Shown here piece by piece: positions 1-7,171 of a DNA stretch of 64,000 bases (positions are counted from its first letter, which is position 1; each line of letters starts with the position of its first letter). Both the position numbers and the translations under genes were made by a program. This stretch comes from Rhizobium sp. ARZ01 (lineage in GTDB: Bacteria; Pseudomonadota; Alphaproteobacteria; Rhizobiales; Rhizobiaceae), in assembly GCF_014851675.1 (NCBI RefSeq), contig NZ_JACVAE010000001.1, positions 1,054,001 to 1,118,000 on the forward strand, given 5' to 3'. The notes under the pieces were generated by a model. The model saw only the letters and a list, made by a program, of their open reading frames with translations, searched no databases and had not been told where the DNA came from.

Positions 1-780
1 CCATGGGGTCACCCCGCCGGCACAGTTGTTGAGCGTGCCGATCACCTTGGCGCCGGCCGGGTCGGCGGAGGTTTTTACGCGGTCATGGCCGGCGACGGGG
101 CCTGAAAGCTGCATCTCGGTGTTGGCGGTGACGCGGCGGTTCAACTTGCCCTCGGGCACGACCTGCCACTTGCCGTCCACCTTGCGGATCTCGACGATCG
201 TGCCGCCATGGGCGGCCATCTCGACGTCGACCTGCTCCTTGGAGAGTTTGCCCTGCTCGATCTTGCCGTCGACGATCTTGACGAGGCCGGGGAACATCAG
301 GTGCGGGTTGGTGTATTCGTGGTTGACCACGAGCAGGCCGTGCTCGGCCGAACCGTCCAGCGGGATGAAGCCGACATAGTCGTTGTTGTAGCCGAACTGG
401 CGTTCCTGCGCGGCGGCCGTCTGCTTCGTCGGGTCGAAGGCCGGCGAATCGGCAAAGAGCGCATCGCCCCAGCGCAGCAAGATATCGGCGTCATAGCCCT
501 CGGCGACGTGGTGGGTCGCATCGACGCCGGCCTCGACCTCGGTGAACGAGAAGGCCGAGCGGCCATTGGCGCGCGCGTTGTCCGCGCTCATCAGCGCCAC
601 CGGCCCGACGGTCGCAGCGATCGCCGAGACGGCGAGCGAACCCTGCAGAAAACCGCGCCACGAAAAGCGCTTGCCGATGATCTCGCCCATGGTCGGGTTC
701 AGGCTCTGGTTATGCCCGTCCCCGTCGGCGTCCTCGAGCTGCGTCGTCGGAAAGATCTTCTGGGAAAGATGTTCGGTCAT
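1..780 (-). CDS. PhoX-family (DUF839) phosphatase, partial
   Basis: The frame starts at an ATG at 780 and stays open for 260 codons to the window edge, so the C-terminal part is missing. The product resembles PhoX-type calcium-dependent alkaline phosphatases (DUF839). These are secreted monoesterases that release phosphate from organic esters. Family-like blocks include GYDADILLRWGD, FGYNNDYVGFIPL, HGLLVVNHEYTNP and the LNNCAGGVTPWG stretch near the edge. Residues 38-48 (KRFSWRGFLQG), followed by a hydrophobic stretch, look like a Tat signal in which the first Arg of the usual RR pair is Trp. This fits export of a folded metalloenzyme. The family assignment is fairly secure; phosphate regulation is expected for the family, but no clear Pho box was seen upstream. 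Confidence 0.85.
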   Translation of the reverse strand, partial: MTEHLSQKIFPTTQLEDADGDGHNQSLNPTMGEIIGKRFSWRGFLQGSLAVSAIAATVGPVALMSADNARANGRSAFSFTEVEAGVDATHHVAEGYDADILLRWGDALFADSPAFDPTKQTAAAQERQFGYNNDYVGFIPLDGSAEHGLLVVNHEYTNPHLMFPGLVKIVDGKIEQGKLSKEQVDVEMAAHGGTIVEIRKVDGKWQVVPEGKLNRRVTANTEMQLSGPVAGHDRVKTSADPAGAKVIGTLNNCAGGVTPW

Positions 781-836
781 CAGGCGGTCTGTAATTGCTA
801 TCGGACTCGTCGTTGAGAGTCAGGATAGCCCATAGT

Positions 837-860
837 GACGGCGTGTTTCGGTTTTGCGAC
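837..860. repeat. 24-nt repeat, copy 1 (upstream of phosphatase gene)
   Basis: This 24-nt block starts GACGGCGTGTTTCGG and ends TGCGAC. It recurs at 2053-2076 with two mismatches in the same orientation. It lies 57 bp upstream of the PhoX-type gene. It could be a shared regulatory element or the edge of a degenerate dispersed repeat. Confidence 0.5.
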
Positions 861-1060
861 AGAGGCATTGTGGCATCGCGCTGACTGCGTGTGAGGGGGC
901 ATCTTTGGCCCTCCGCTGTAACGGCCATCCCGGGTTCAACAAGCACGCGATAAAATGCTGATAAGAAAAAAGAAATATAGTTGCCGGTATCATCTGCAGC
1001 AATTCGCGGGTGCCGAAATGGGGAAGGCTCATCAGTCTCTATCAAGCGAATAGGCGAGAA

Positions 1061-1618
1061 ATGTCGTCGGGCGCGTTTGTCGCCATTGTCGCTGCAATCT
1101 CGCTGATTGCATTCGGTGGCGTGTTTGCGTTTGCTTATCTCGCGCCGGATATCGATCAAAACCCTTGGTGGCAAAAGTTTACATCAGGGTTTGGAGAGCA
1201 ATCGGAGGCATCAAAAGCCCAGCCATCCAAAGCTGAACTTGCCAAAGCTGCTGCGATGGTGGCGGTAAAACGCTCGTTCAAAGTCTGTGGTGACGGATCT
1301 CGCATCACCTGCGTGATTGATAGCGATACGTTCTGGCTGGATGGCCTGAAGATCAAGATTGCTGACGTCGACACGCCGCAAGTCGGCGAACCGGGGTGTG
1401 CTTCCGAAGCTGAACTTGGGACAAGAGCGAGGCAGAGACTGTTGGAACTCTTGAACGCGGATCCCTTCGATATCAGGGCCTGGCAGGGACCCGACGAAGA
1501 TCAACTTGGCCGCAAGCTACGCGTCGTCATGAGGGATGGGCGGTCGGTTGGCGAACAGCTCGTGTCGGAAGGGCTTGCGCGAGCATGGACCGGGCAGAAA
1601 GCGTCGTGGTGCTCTTAG
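1061..1618 (+). CDS. SNase-like (thermonuclease-family) membrane-anchored protein
   Basis: This 185-residue protein has one N-terminal membrane segment (about residues 5-27), a variable linker, and a C-terminal staphylococcal-nuclease-like domain. The domain signature DSDTFWLDG...KIADVDTP is followed by a Cys pair, QLGRKLRV and EGLARAW. Family members cleave nucleic acids with Ca2+. Two usual catalytic positions differ: the Arg before the ID/VDTP segment is Lys, and the Glu after TP is Gln, so activity may be weakened. The chosen ATG at 1061 follows GGCGAGAA; an in-frame ATG at 1010 would put charged residues ahead of the membrane segment. The gene stands alone. The fold is confident, the activity less so. 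Confidence 0.75.
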   Translation: MSSGAFVAIVAAISLIAFGGVFAFAYLAPDIDQNPWWQKFTSGFGEQSEASKAQPSKAELAKAAAMVAVKRSFKVCGDGSRITCVIDSDTFWLDGLKIKIADVDTPQVGEPGCASEAELGTRARQRLLELLNADPFDIRAWQGPDEDQLGRKLRVVMRDGRSVGEQLVSEGLARAWTGQKASWCS

Positions 1619-1654
1619 CCCGCATGCGCGGCCGCCACTGGGAAGATCGGGCCA

Positions 1655-1783
1655 TCAATATCTTAATGCCGCAATCACGATGCTCATGGGTACCCCGACT
1701 GACATGAGCGTGGCAGCCACGATCGACGCGGTTCGAAAGATGAGGGCCCGTCTGGCGCGTTGGGCATCCCATTCATAGGTCAT
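1655..1783 (-). CDS. 42-residue small hydrophobic protein
   Basis: An ATG at 1783 sits 5 nt after a consensus GAGGAGG ribosome-binding site and opens a 42-codon frame ending in TGA. The product begins MTYEWDAQRARRALIFR and then has one hydrophobic segment of about 20 residues, so it is probably a single-span inner-membrane peptide with a basic cytoplasmic start. The strong ribosome-binding site is the main evidence. No family was recognised. It is convergent with the SNase-like gene. Confidence 0.5.
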   Translation of the reverse strand: MTYEWDAQRARRALIFRTASIVAATLMSVGVPMSIVIAALRY

Positions 1784-2114
1784 GGCATCCTCCTCGCTAG
1801 GACGGCCAGCGAACCATCGAGGGAGAGAACTGTCGAGTGCACATGTGCAACACCATGCGAATCAGCGGCTTGGAGCCGTGCCAACGTGACAACGTGTCGG
1901 GAAACGAGTGGGAGATGGCTTGGTGGAGGAGAGGGGCGGCTACAGGCGGAGCTTTGGGCACCCATCGCAGGTAGACCATCGCGGCGATTTCGGGTGTCAG
2001 GACTGTCCGAGTGCTGCAGGTGACCCGCTGCCTCGTATCATCTTAGCATAAAGACGGCTTGTTTCGGTTCTGCGACCGCGATGAGTTCTTCTCGGTGGGC
2101 GATACCGCAGTGAC
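1784..2114. other. Intergenic region without recognised gene
   Basis: No frame here has both a good ribosome-binding site and protein-like composition. The only feature noted is copy 2 of the 24-nt repeat at 2053-2076. Confidence 0.5.
2053..2076. repeat. 24-nt repeat, copy 2
   Basis: It matches 837-860 at 22 of 24 positions (GACGGCTTGTTTCGG...TGCGAC) in the same orientation. It sits about 40 bp from the end of the 50-residue frame at 2115-2267. Confidence 0.5.
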
Positions 2115-2267
2115 CTAAGCTGTCATCAAGTCTAAGGGCGACGGCGCGCATTCGGTGCTGATCTTGTCCAAATAATTCTCGGTTGAAAAAGTGTTCTTGA
2201 GACAGGCACACCGGCTCCCGGATTTGCGAGCGTATGTGTTGGTGTCGGAAACTTTGTTATTGGGCAT
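2115..2267 (-). CDS. Possible 50-residue hydrophilic protein
   Basis: The frame opens at ATG 2267 after GGGGAGGA and encodes 50 mostly polar residues with three cysteines (CAC and TEC). Its start lies inside the last codons of the upstream membrane-protein gene, which suggests translational coupling. No family was recognised. The ribosome-binding site and overlap support it, but the short length leaves doubt. Confidence 0.35.
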   Translation of the reverse strand: MPNNKVSDTNTYARKSGSRCACLKNTFSTENYLDKISTECAPSPLDLMTA

Positions 2268-2514
2268 CGCGGTCCTCCCCATGGCTTTCGTTGTCCGGAG
2301 TGGAACCATTGTTTTTGATGCCGTAATCGCTAGTTACCATTTTCTCTTTAACTAGGCCATACATATATATTCCGTATCCAATCAGTACGACTAGGCCAGT
2401 TTCTTCTGGCAAAGGTACAATCAGAAAGAAAACCCCGAATATTGCAGGGAGAAGAACCACCTGCAGCGCGTTTTTTGCTGTAAATAACTCATTTATGTGA
2501 GGCCTGCGTGGCAT
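2257..2514 (-). CDS. 85-residue small membrane protein, two predicted spans
   Basis: ATG 2514 follows GGAGG and opens an 85-codon frame. The N-terminus MPRRPHINELF is followed by two hydrophobic stretches, about residues 16-34 and 38-54, joined by a short PLPEE turn, then a polar tail rich in Asn, Glu and Asp. This is the layout of a small two-span inner-membrane protein. No family was recognised. It overlaps the start of the 50-residue frame downstream, so the two may be co-translated. A longer start at 2550 lacks a comparable ribosome-binding site. Confidence 0.6.
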   Translation of the reverse strand: MPRRPHINELFTAKNALQVVLLPAIFGVFFLIVPLPEETGLVVLIGYGIYMYGLVKEKMVTSDYGIKNNGSTPDNESHGEDRDAQ

Positions 2515-2624
2515 CGGTTGCCTCCGTAACGGGGCTCTGGGTAGAGGCAAGGCGGATCAGAGGCGACCGATGCCCATTGAGCCGGTTGCGTTGGCGAGGA
2601 TGCCGTCGCTTCTACTCTTTTGCG

Positions 2625-2655
2625 ATTTCCGGGCACCGTGTCAGTGCCCGGAAAT
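2625..2655. repeat. Perfect 12-bp inverted repeat (hairpin)
   Basis: The arms ATTTCCGGGCAC (2625-2636) and GTGCCCGGAAAT (2644-2655) are perfectly complementary with a 7-nt loop. Neither side has a T-run, so a standard intrinsic terminator is unlikely. It may be a protein-binding palindrome or the end of a mobile-element remnant. Confidence 0.6.
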
Positions 2656-3240
2656 TTAAAGAGTGAGCGCATTCACGCGCACGTGGGGTGGTGGAGGGAG
2701 GATTGTCCCGTGCCCGTTGATATGCGTCTAGGAGGGCCAAAATCGCTCGATCTGGCCGTTAGAAATGCGTCGGGAGACCTTTAGAAATGCGTTTGAAGCG
2801 CGCAATGGACGAACACGCACCCAATACTCAAGCCAACGGCTGCGCGGGCATGCTCGACTCCGCGAAGCACGGCGACGATCGCATGCGCAACGACTGGGGA
2901 CACCATTGACGAGGCTCGCCGTCGCTACCACGAAATCTCGGGAGAGTTTCCCAAACGACCCCGTCGAAAAAGCGAATGCTGGCCGCCTGTAGGCTCAACA
3001 TGGGGGACCTTAGCGGCTGACGGACGAGGTCAGGTCCGCTATGGGCCGTCAGCTGACCGTCAACTTCTGTCTCCAAAGGTTGGCAAAGCGGACACTCAGC
3101 TTTGCGTGGTCCGACCTCCCTCAATTGCCGCAGGCATAGTGACAGCTGTAGTCGGCGGCGCAGAAATGCGACCCGCGGCCCTTCGCACCCGCTTCACGGA
3201 ATTTGCTCGCGGCTTAGGGGATTTCAGGCACAACGCCGGA
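2656..3240. other. Region without intact genes, probably insertion debris
   Basis: No credible complete gene was found. Short frames on both strands lack ribosome-binding sites and family motifs. The region leads directly into the IS66 transposase remnant, so it is probably eroded mobile-element sequence. Confidence 0.4.
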
Positions 3241-3438
3241 GCCGACAATTGGACTACCATCGCCTCGCTCATCGAAACCTGCAAGCTCAACACCGTCGAT
3301 CCGCTTGCCTATCTGACCGCCACGCCGATCGCCCTCGTCAGAGGTCATATACAGACGGGGCCAAGTAACGGCCGATGCGGGCTTCGTCGGCTCCCATGTA
3401 ACGTGGAAGCGCGACGACTCTCCTCGGCCTGTTGTTAG
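3241..3438 (+). pseudogene. IS66-type transposase (TnpC) C-terminal remnant
   Basis: The translated segment ADNWTTIASLIETCKL followed by VDPLAYL and GH closely matches the C-terminal end of IS66-family TnpC, which typically reads NWA.IASLIETCKLN.V.P.AYL...GH. The following residues LPCNVEA resemble the eroded terminal MPWNYE block. The N-terminal and catalytic parts are absent, so this is a decayed fragment. Its end touches the last codons of the convergent hupE gene. Confidence 0.6.
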
Positions 3439-4037
3439 AGCAGACCGGTAAGAAGACCAACACCTGCAATCGCTGCGATTCCACCTGCCGCTTGAGTGAC
3501 GATGCGGCCGCTACGCTCGCTCGCTTTGCCAACGACAAAGCCAATGGCGATGCCAGCGACATTAAAAAGCGCGGTCGCGACCATAAAGCCTGCTGCATAC
3601 GCAACACCGCCAGCGTCCTCCGGCATCTCTGCCCCATGCGCGTGGCCATGAAAGATCGCGAACAATCCGACAATTCCCATCGCTACGGCAACGGCGGCCT
3701 TAATTCCAAATGCAACAATCGCGCCCAGAACGATGGCAGATAACGCGATGCCAGTCTCAACGAATGGAACGGCGACGTCCATGACGCCAAAAGCGCCGCC
3801 GACGGCCATGACAAGAACAAAAGTCGACGGGACCAGCCACAAGGCGCGACCGCCCAGTTGAAACGCAAAGACTCCAACCATTACCATGGCAAGGATGTGA
3901 TCGAGACCAGAGATCGGATGGCCAAAGCCATGCATAAAGCCGGTTGTCTCCCCTACGCCAGTGTGAGCAAAAGCCATTGCAGGAACTGCCAATAAGGTCA
4001 GCAATGCGCCCGCAAGTTTCGATATTTTCCGAGTCAT
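3435..4037 (-). CDS. hupE: HupE/UreJ-family metal transporter
   Basis: This 200-residue integral membrane protein has a cleavable signal (about residues 1-24, ending AMAFA) followed by HTGVGETTGFMHGFGHP and GLDHILAMVMVGVFA, the His-rich signature of the HupE/UreJ family. About five further hydrophobic helices follow, with a HGHAHG loop near the middle. Family members import nickel or cobalt for hydrogenase or urease. The length is typical. No hydrogenase or urease genes are nearby, so the metal is unknown; cobalt for B12 enzymes is one possibility. GGAG lies upstream of ATG 4037. Confidence 0.88.
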   Translation of the reverse strand: MTRKISKLAGALLTLLAVPAMAFAHTGVGETTGFMHGFGHPISGLDHILAMVMVGVFAFQLGGRALWLVPSTFVLVMAVGGAFGVMDVAVPFVETGIALSAIVLGAIVAFGIKAAVAVAMGIVGLFAIFHGHAHGAEMPEDAGGVAYAAGFMVATALFNVAGIAIGFVVGKASERSGRIVTQAAGGIAAIAGVGLLTGLL

Positions 4038-4162
4038 GATCCGTCTCCATCAGGGATTTGCGCGAGAATTGCATGCGGAGAAGTGTGAGGAGAGATGACC
4101 CTAGCGGAGTATTGGCGAACGCTGTCCGAAGGCTATCTCTGACCGCTTCCGAGCTTGGCGCG

Positions 4163-4426
4163 CTAAGGCAGAAAGCCTGTGCAAGTCGATCGCCACGAAC
4201 GGGGTAGATAAATGGACACGATGTGCTCAGCGGACCTTTCGGATTGGCCAGCGCTTACGTCCCAGCCATAAATAGTGAACAAGACGGATCTCACGGCGGC
4301 CTCGGCTCCGGGATCTATGATGAGGTGGTTACTAGCCTTGATGGGCATAATCGAGGTTGCTCTCACAACAGCCGGTGCAGCGACAAGGCCGCAGAAGCCC
4401 AAGATGACTGACCGACGCCGAATCAT
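4163..4426 (-). CDS. Small Tat-exported protein, last gene of cytochrome/DUF4331 operon
   Basis: The 87-residue product starts MIRRRSVILGFCGLVAAP, with a twin-arginine motif before a hydrophobic segment ending VVRA, so Tat export and cleavage near residue 24 are likely. The rest contains a short polar region with YGWD. It resembles small rhizobial hypothetical proteins with the same N-terminus. The start codon overlaps the TGA of the upstream TPR gene (ATGA), which shows it belongs to the operon. No function is known. An upstream in-frame start at 4513 would bury the signal and is rejected. Confidence 0.65.
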   Translation of the reverse strand: MIRRRSVILGFCGLVAAPAVVRATSIMPIKASNHLIIDPGAEAAVRSVLFTIYGWDVSAGQSERSAEHIVSIYLPRSWRSTCTGFLP

Positions 4427-5595
4427 GGCTCGTCCTCGGTGTTGTCGACCGCGGAGGCAGAAAAACTCAGCCCCGCCAGGGACGAAGATGTGAACACTTT
4501 CGTGTGTCCCCATTGCGCTTGCGCCCGGACGAAAAGCTCCGAGGCAAGACCCGCGTCGCCGGATGCCAAGGCGGCCGCATGGGCGAGTTCGAATGCACGA
4601 AGCGTCGGTCGGTTGGCAAGATTGATGCGCGCCAGATCGCTTGCGCGTTCGGGATCGGCCCCGCTGCTCAGGTAAAATTCGGCAGCATGGTCAGCGAACG
4701 CGAGTTCGTGCCGCGTAATAAGTGTCTCGAAGGCCAAACGCGCCGCGTCGCGCTGGAGCGCTGCCTCGCCGGCTCTCCCCTGGGCCACCAGCACTTGGGC
4801 AAGCCGCCATCCCATCTCTGGATCACCGCTAGCGACGATAGGTAGGAGCAACGCCTCAGCTACCCCGAATTCACCGGCATTGAGGTGAATTTCTGCGAGG
4901 TGGACACGCGCATGGGTGTACACAGGCAGATACTCGACCGCCTGCCTGTACCAGTGCGCAGCCCGATTTGGGTCCGGCCTCGGGGCCGTTTCTCCCCACA
5001 AGACACCCAGCTGGAAGCAGGCCCAGGCGAGAGCGAAGGGCGACGCATCCCGATATTGCCGAATGGCCCTCACGTAGGTGCGATCAGCATCCTCGAACTC
5101 TCCGAGATCAGCAAGCAGCGCGCCTAGCGGCACCAGGTCCCCGAGAGTTCCTGTGGCCTCTGCTATCTCTTGTCGCGTCGCGAGCACGGCAGCCAAATTC
5201 TCACCCAATGCCTGTTCAACTGTCAGTCTAATCCGGCCGGAAACGAGTCGCGGCGCTCCAAGAGCCTCCGCCTCCGCCAGATGCGCCTTTGCATCGGCAA
5301 AGCGATGGAGCGTTGAGGCGATCTGCGCGGCGATGAGATGGGTCTCCGCAGACAAAGGGATGCGGCCGCAAAGTTCCGACGACAAATTGGCGAGCCGATC
5401 CAGAGCCGTCACATCGCCGAGAAATTGGGCGCGTTGCTGCTCTAGCTCTACGATGTGTTCCGCAGTTCCGGGCCGCTCAGGCCAGCGCCTCAGGACGTGC
5501 CAGAACCGTTCTCGTGAACTCTCAAGATTAATCACGGCGATATCGCCCGCAGTTGCTTGCGGCCATCCCATCGAGGAGGCGATCTCAGCAGTCAC
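4423..5595 (-). CDS. Tetratricopeptide-repeat protein
   Basis: This protein of about 390 residues consists almost wholly of helical TPR-like units, for example GALLADLGEFEDADRTYVRA, HARVHLAEIHLNAGEFGVA and WRLAQVLVAQGRAGEAA. No signal peptide or membrane span is obvious. TPR scaffolds bind partner proteins, and the operon suggests the partners are the DUF4331 protein or the cytochrome. The proposed start is GTG 5595, which overlaps the DUF4331 stop (GTGA). ATG 5571 is the alternative; the frame is open upstream to 5709, but that would overlap the neighbour by over 100 bp. Confidence 0.75.
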   Translation of the reverse strand: MTAEIASSMGWPQATAGDIAVINLESSRERFWHVLRRWPERPGTAEHIVELEQQRAQFLGDVTALDRLANLSSELCGRIPLSAETHLIAAQIASTLHRFADAKAHLAEAEALGAPRLVSGRIRLTVEQALGENLAAVLATRQEIAEATGTLGDLVPLGALLADLGEFEDADRTYVRAIRQYRDASPFALAWACFQLGVLWGETAPRPDPNRAAHWYRQAVEYLPVYTHARVHLAEIHLNAGEFGVAEALLLPIVASGDPEMGWRLAQVLVAQGRAGEAALQRDAARLAFETLITRHELAFADHAAEFYLSSGADPERASDLARINLANRPTLRAFELAHAAALASGDAGLASELFVRAQAQWGHTKVFTSSSLAGLSFSASAVDNTEDEP

Positions 5596-7124
5596 TGGAC
5601 TGATCCGAAGCGCGTTTTGAGGCTGTCGAGACCGACGCTCAGCAATGTCGAGACGATTGTGCTGACAAGGAGACCTGACCCCTCCTCTGGCCGGTACTTG
5701 ACGCGCCAAGTCACGGTGGAGCCCGCTCCCTTTGGTCGAACCTCCAGCGTCGCTTCGTGCTGAGCGGCCGGAAATCCACTCACAAGCGTGTAGGTCAAAC
5801 TCCGTTGTGACTCGTCTATATGCGCTAGGCGATCGACGATGGTCTTACCGTCGATCATCTCGACGCGGCGGAGTTGACCAATACCCGTTCCAGTAGTCCT
5901 TATGGTCGCGAACAACGGGTGCCACGGCCCGCCGAACTGCCCGATTACGGCCCAAACGTCTTGCGGCGACGCCGCGAGGTCAACGCTGCGGGTGATCTCC
6001 AGCAGCGACTTGTTAGGCGGCTTGACGAAGGGAAAGCTCGTTCCTCCCGGCTGCGTCGCACCCATGGCACCGCCCTGCAAGAAGGGGCCGTGATCGTGAT
6101 TGACGAGCCATGTCACCAGAATATCGACGGCATTCGCATCGAGGGTGCGCCCGCCGCCGGTCGTGTAGGTGCGATCGTCTATAGTGCTCCTCTCGATCTC
6201 CAAATGGCTGGTGTCGGTGATGGGCTTTGCCACATCGAACAGAAGGAAGTCGTTCAGAAATACATTGACGTTGGCGGCGAGTGCGGCAGGGTCCCAATCG
6301 ACATTTCCGTCCCTCATATCCCATAACTGAAAGCTGCGCCTCAGCCTTTCCCGGTACACCGGCAGAAGGTCTTCTCTGATCGCGAAGGGTTCCTCCTGAT
6401 TCCACAAATCGCGGAGATCCGGTGCGTCGGGAACACCGATCAGGCAGAAATTGGTCAGCTCGGGCCGGCCTACCCAGTCGAAGCGAGGCGGTGCAAGCCC
6501 AAATGTGGGCGGGGGAGTCCAGTTAGGGACAGACTGCGGGGGAGGGCCGCGGGGTGTGGTCTCGGCGATCGCCCCAAAGAGCGAACCTTTGTCTGGCTCC
6601 AGGATCCGCTCCGTATCCAACTCGACGACCATGCTGAGGACATTGTTTTCTTGCACAAAATTTGGAGCCGAGATCAGTTCCGGGAAGGGTATCCAACCAA
6701 TGTAGAAGTGCTCGGATCGCAAGCCTGCAAAAACCCGGACTTCCCCGTTAGGGGTCGATGCGCCTGCCTCGTCATCGACGACGATCGTGAGGGTCCGACC
6801 ATCTGGCAGGAAGCAGGCACCAGTCTGGCGCGGGCGCTCCCCGTCCGGCCGGGGCTGCAGAACCTCGAACTGGAAGGTGAACCGGATCTCCGTATCTGCA
6901 GGCACGAAGGACGTCGCATTGCCAATGCCAGCGACGCGCATCCGGCGCACGACAATGCTGTGGTTGACCGCGTTCGAGAACAGGGCGGTTTCGCCCGCGA
7001 AGGGGAAGACATTGGCGATTAGGACGGTGCGCCGAGGATCGGTCGTGTTGATGAATGCAAAAAAATCGCTGACATCAATCGATGGGTCGGCTGCCGTCCT
7101 CGGACCGTCTGCATGGTCGGACAT
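5592..7124 (-). CDS. DUF4331 protein fused to a C-terminal SRPBCC domain
   Basis: The 510-residue product opens with the DUF4331 hallmark: DHADGP.TAADPSIDVSDFFAF, then TVLIANVFP and EIRFTFQFEV. This domain occupies roughly residues 1-350. From about residue 365 a second domain begins (LLEITRSVDLAASPQDVWAV...FGGPWHPL...VDRLAHID...LTYTLVSG), matching the SRPBCC/polyketide-cyclase fold that binds hydrophobic ligands. No signal peptide is present. The fusion is unusual; DUF4331 proteins normally stand alone. It is the second gene of the operon, 47 bp after the cytochrome gene. ATG 7124 follows GGGTGAA. The function is unknown. Confidence 0.8.
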   Translation of the reverse strand: MSDHADGPRTAADPSIDVSDFFAFINTTDPRRTVLIANVFPFAGETALFSNAVNHSIVVRRMRVAGIGNATSFVPADTEIRFTFQFEVLQPRPDGERPRQTGACFLPDGRTLTIVVDDEAGASTPNGEVRVFAGLRSEHFYIGWIPFPELISAPNFVQENNVLSMVVELDTERILEPDKGSLFGAIAETTPRGPPPQSVPNWTPPPTFGLAPPRFDWVGRPELTNFCLIGVPDAPDLRDLWNQEEPFAIREDLLPVYRERLRRSFQLWDMRDGNVDWDPAALAANVNVFLNDFLLFDVAKPITDTSHLEIERSTIDDRTYTTGGGRTLDANAVDILVTWLVNHDHGPFLQGGAMGATQPGGTSFPFVKPPNKSLLEITRSVDLAASPQDVWAVIGQFGGPWHPLFATIRTTGTGIGQLRRVEMIDGKTIVDRLAHIDESQRSLTYTLVSGFPAAQHEATLEVRPKGAGSTVTWRVKYRPEEGSGLLVSTIVSTLLSVGLDSLKTRFGSVQ

Positions 7125-7171
7125 AGAGTTCACCCATTCGCGTTCTTGCCGGCTTCCTCAACGCGCGTTTA

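Noticed and set aside
208..816. Plus-strand frame opposite the phosphatase gene
   Set aside because: The minus-strand frame has clear PhoX-family motifs and a Tat-like signal.
3106..3240. N-terminal extension of the IS66-like frame as a real gene
   Set aside because: Homology to transposase starts only at about 3241; the upstream part is not family-like.
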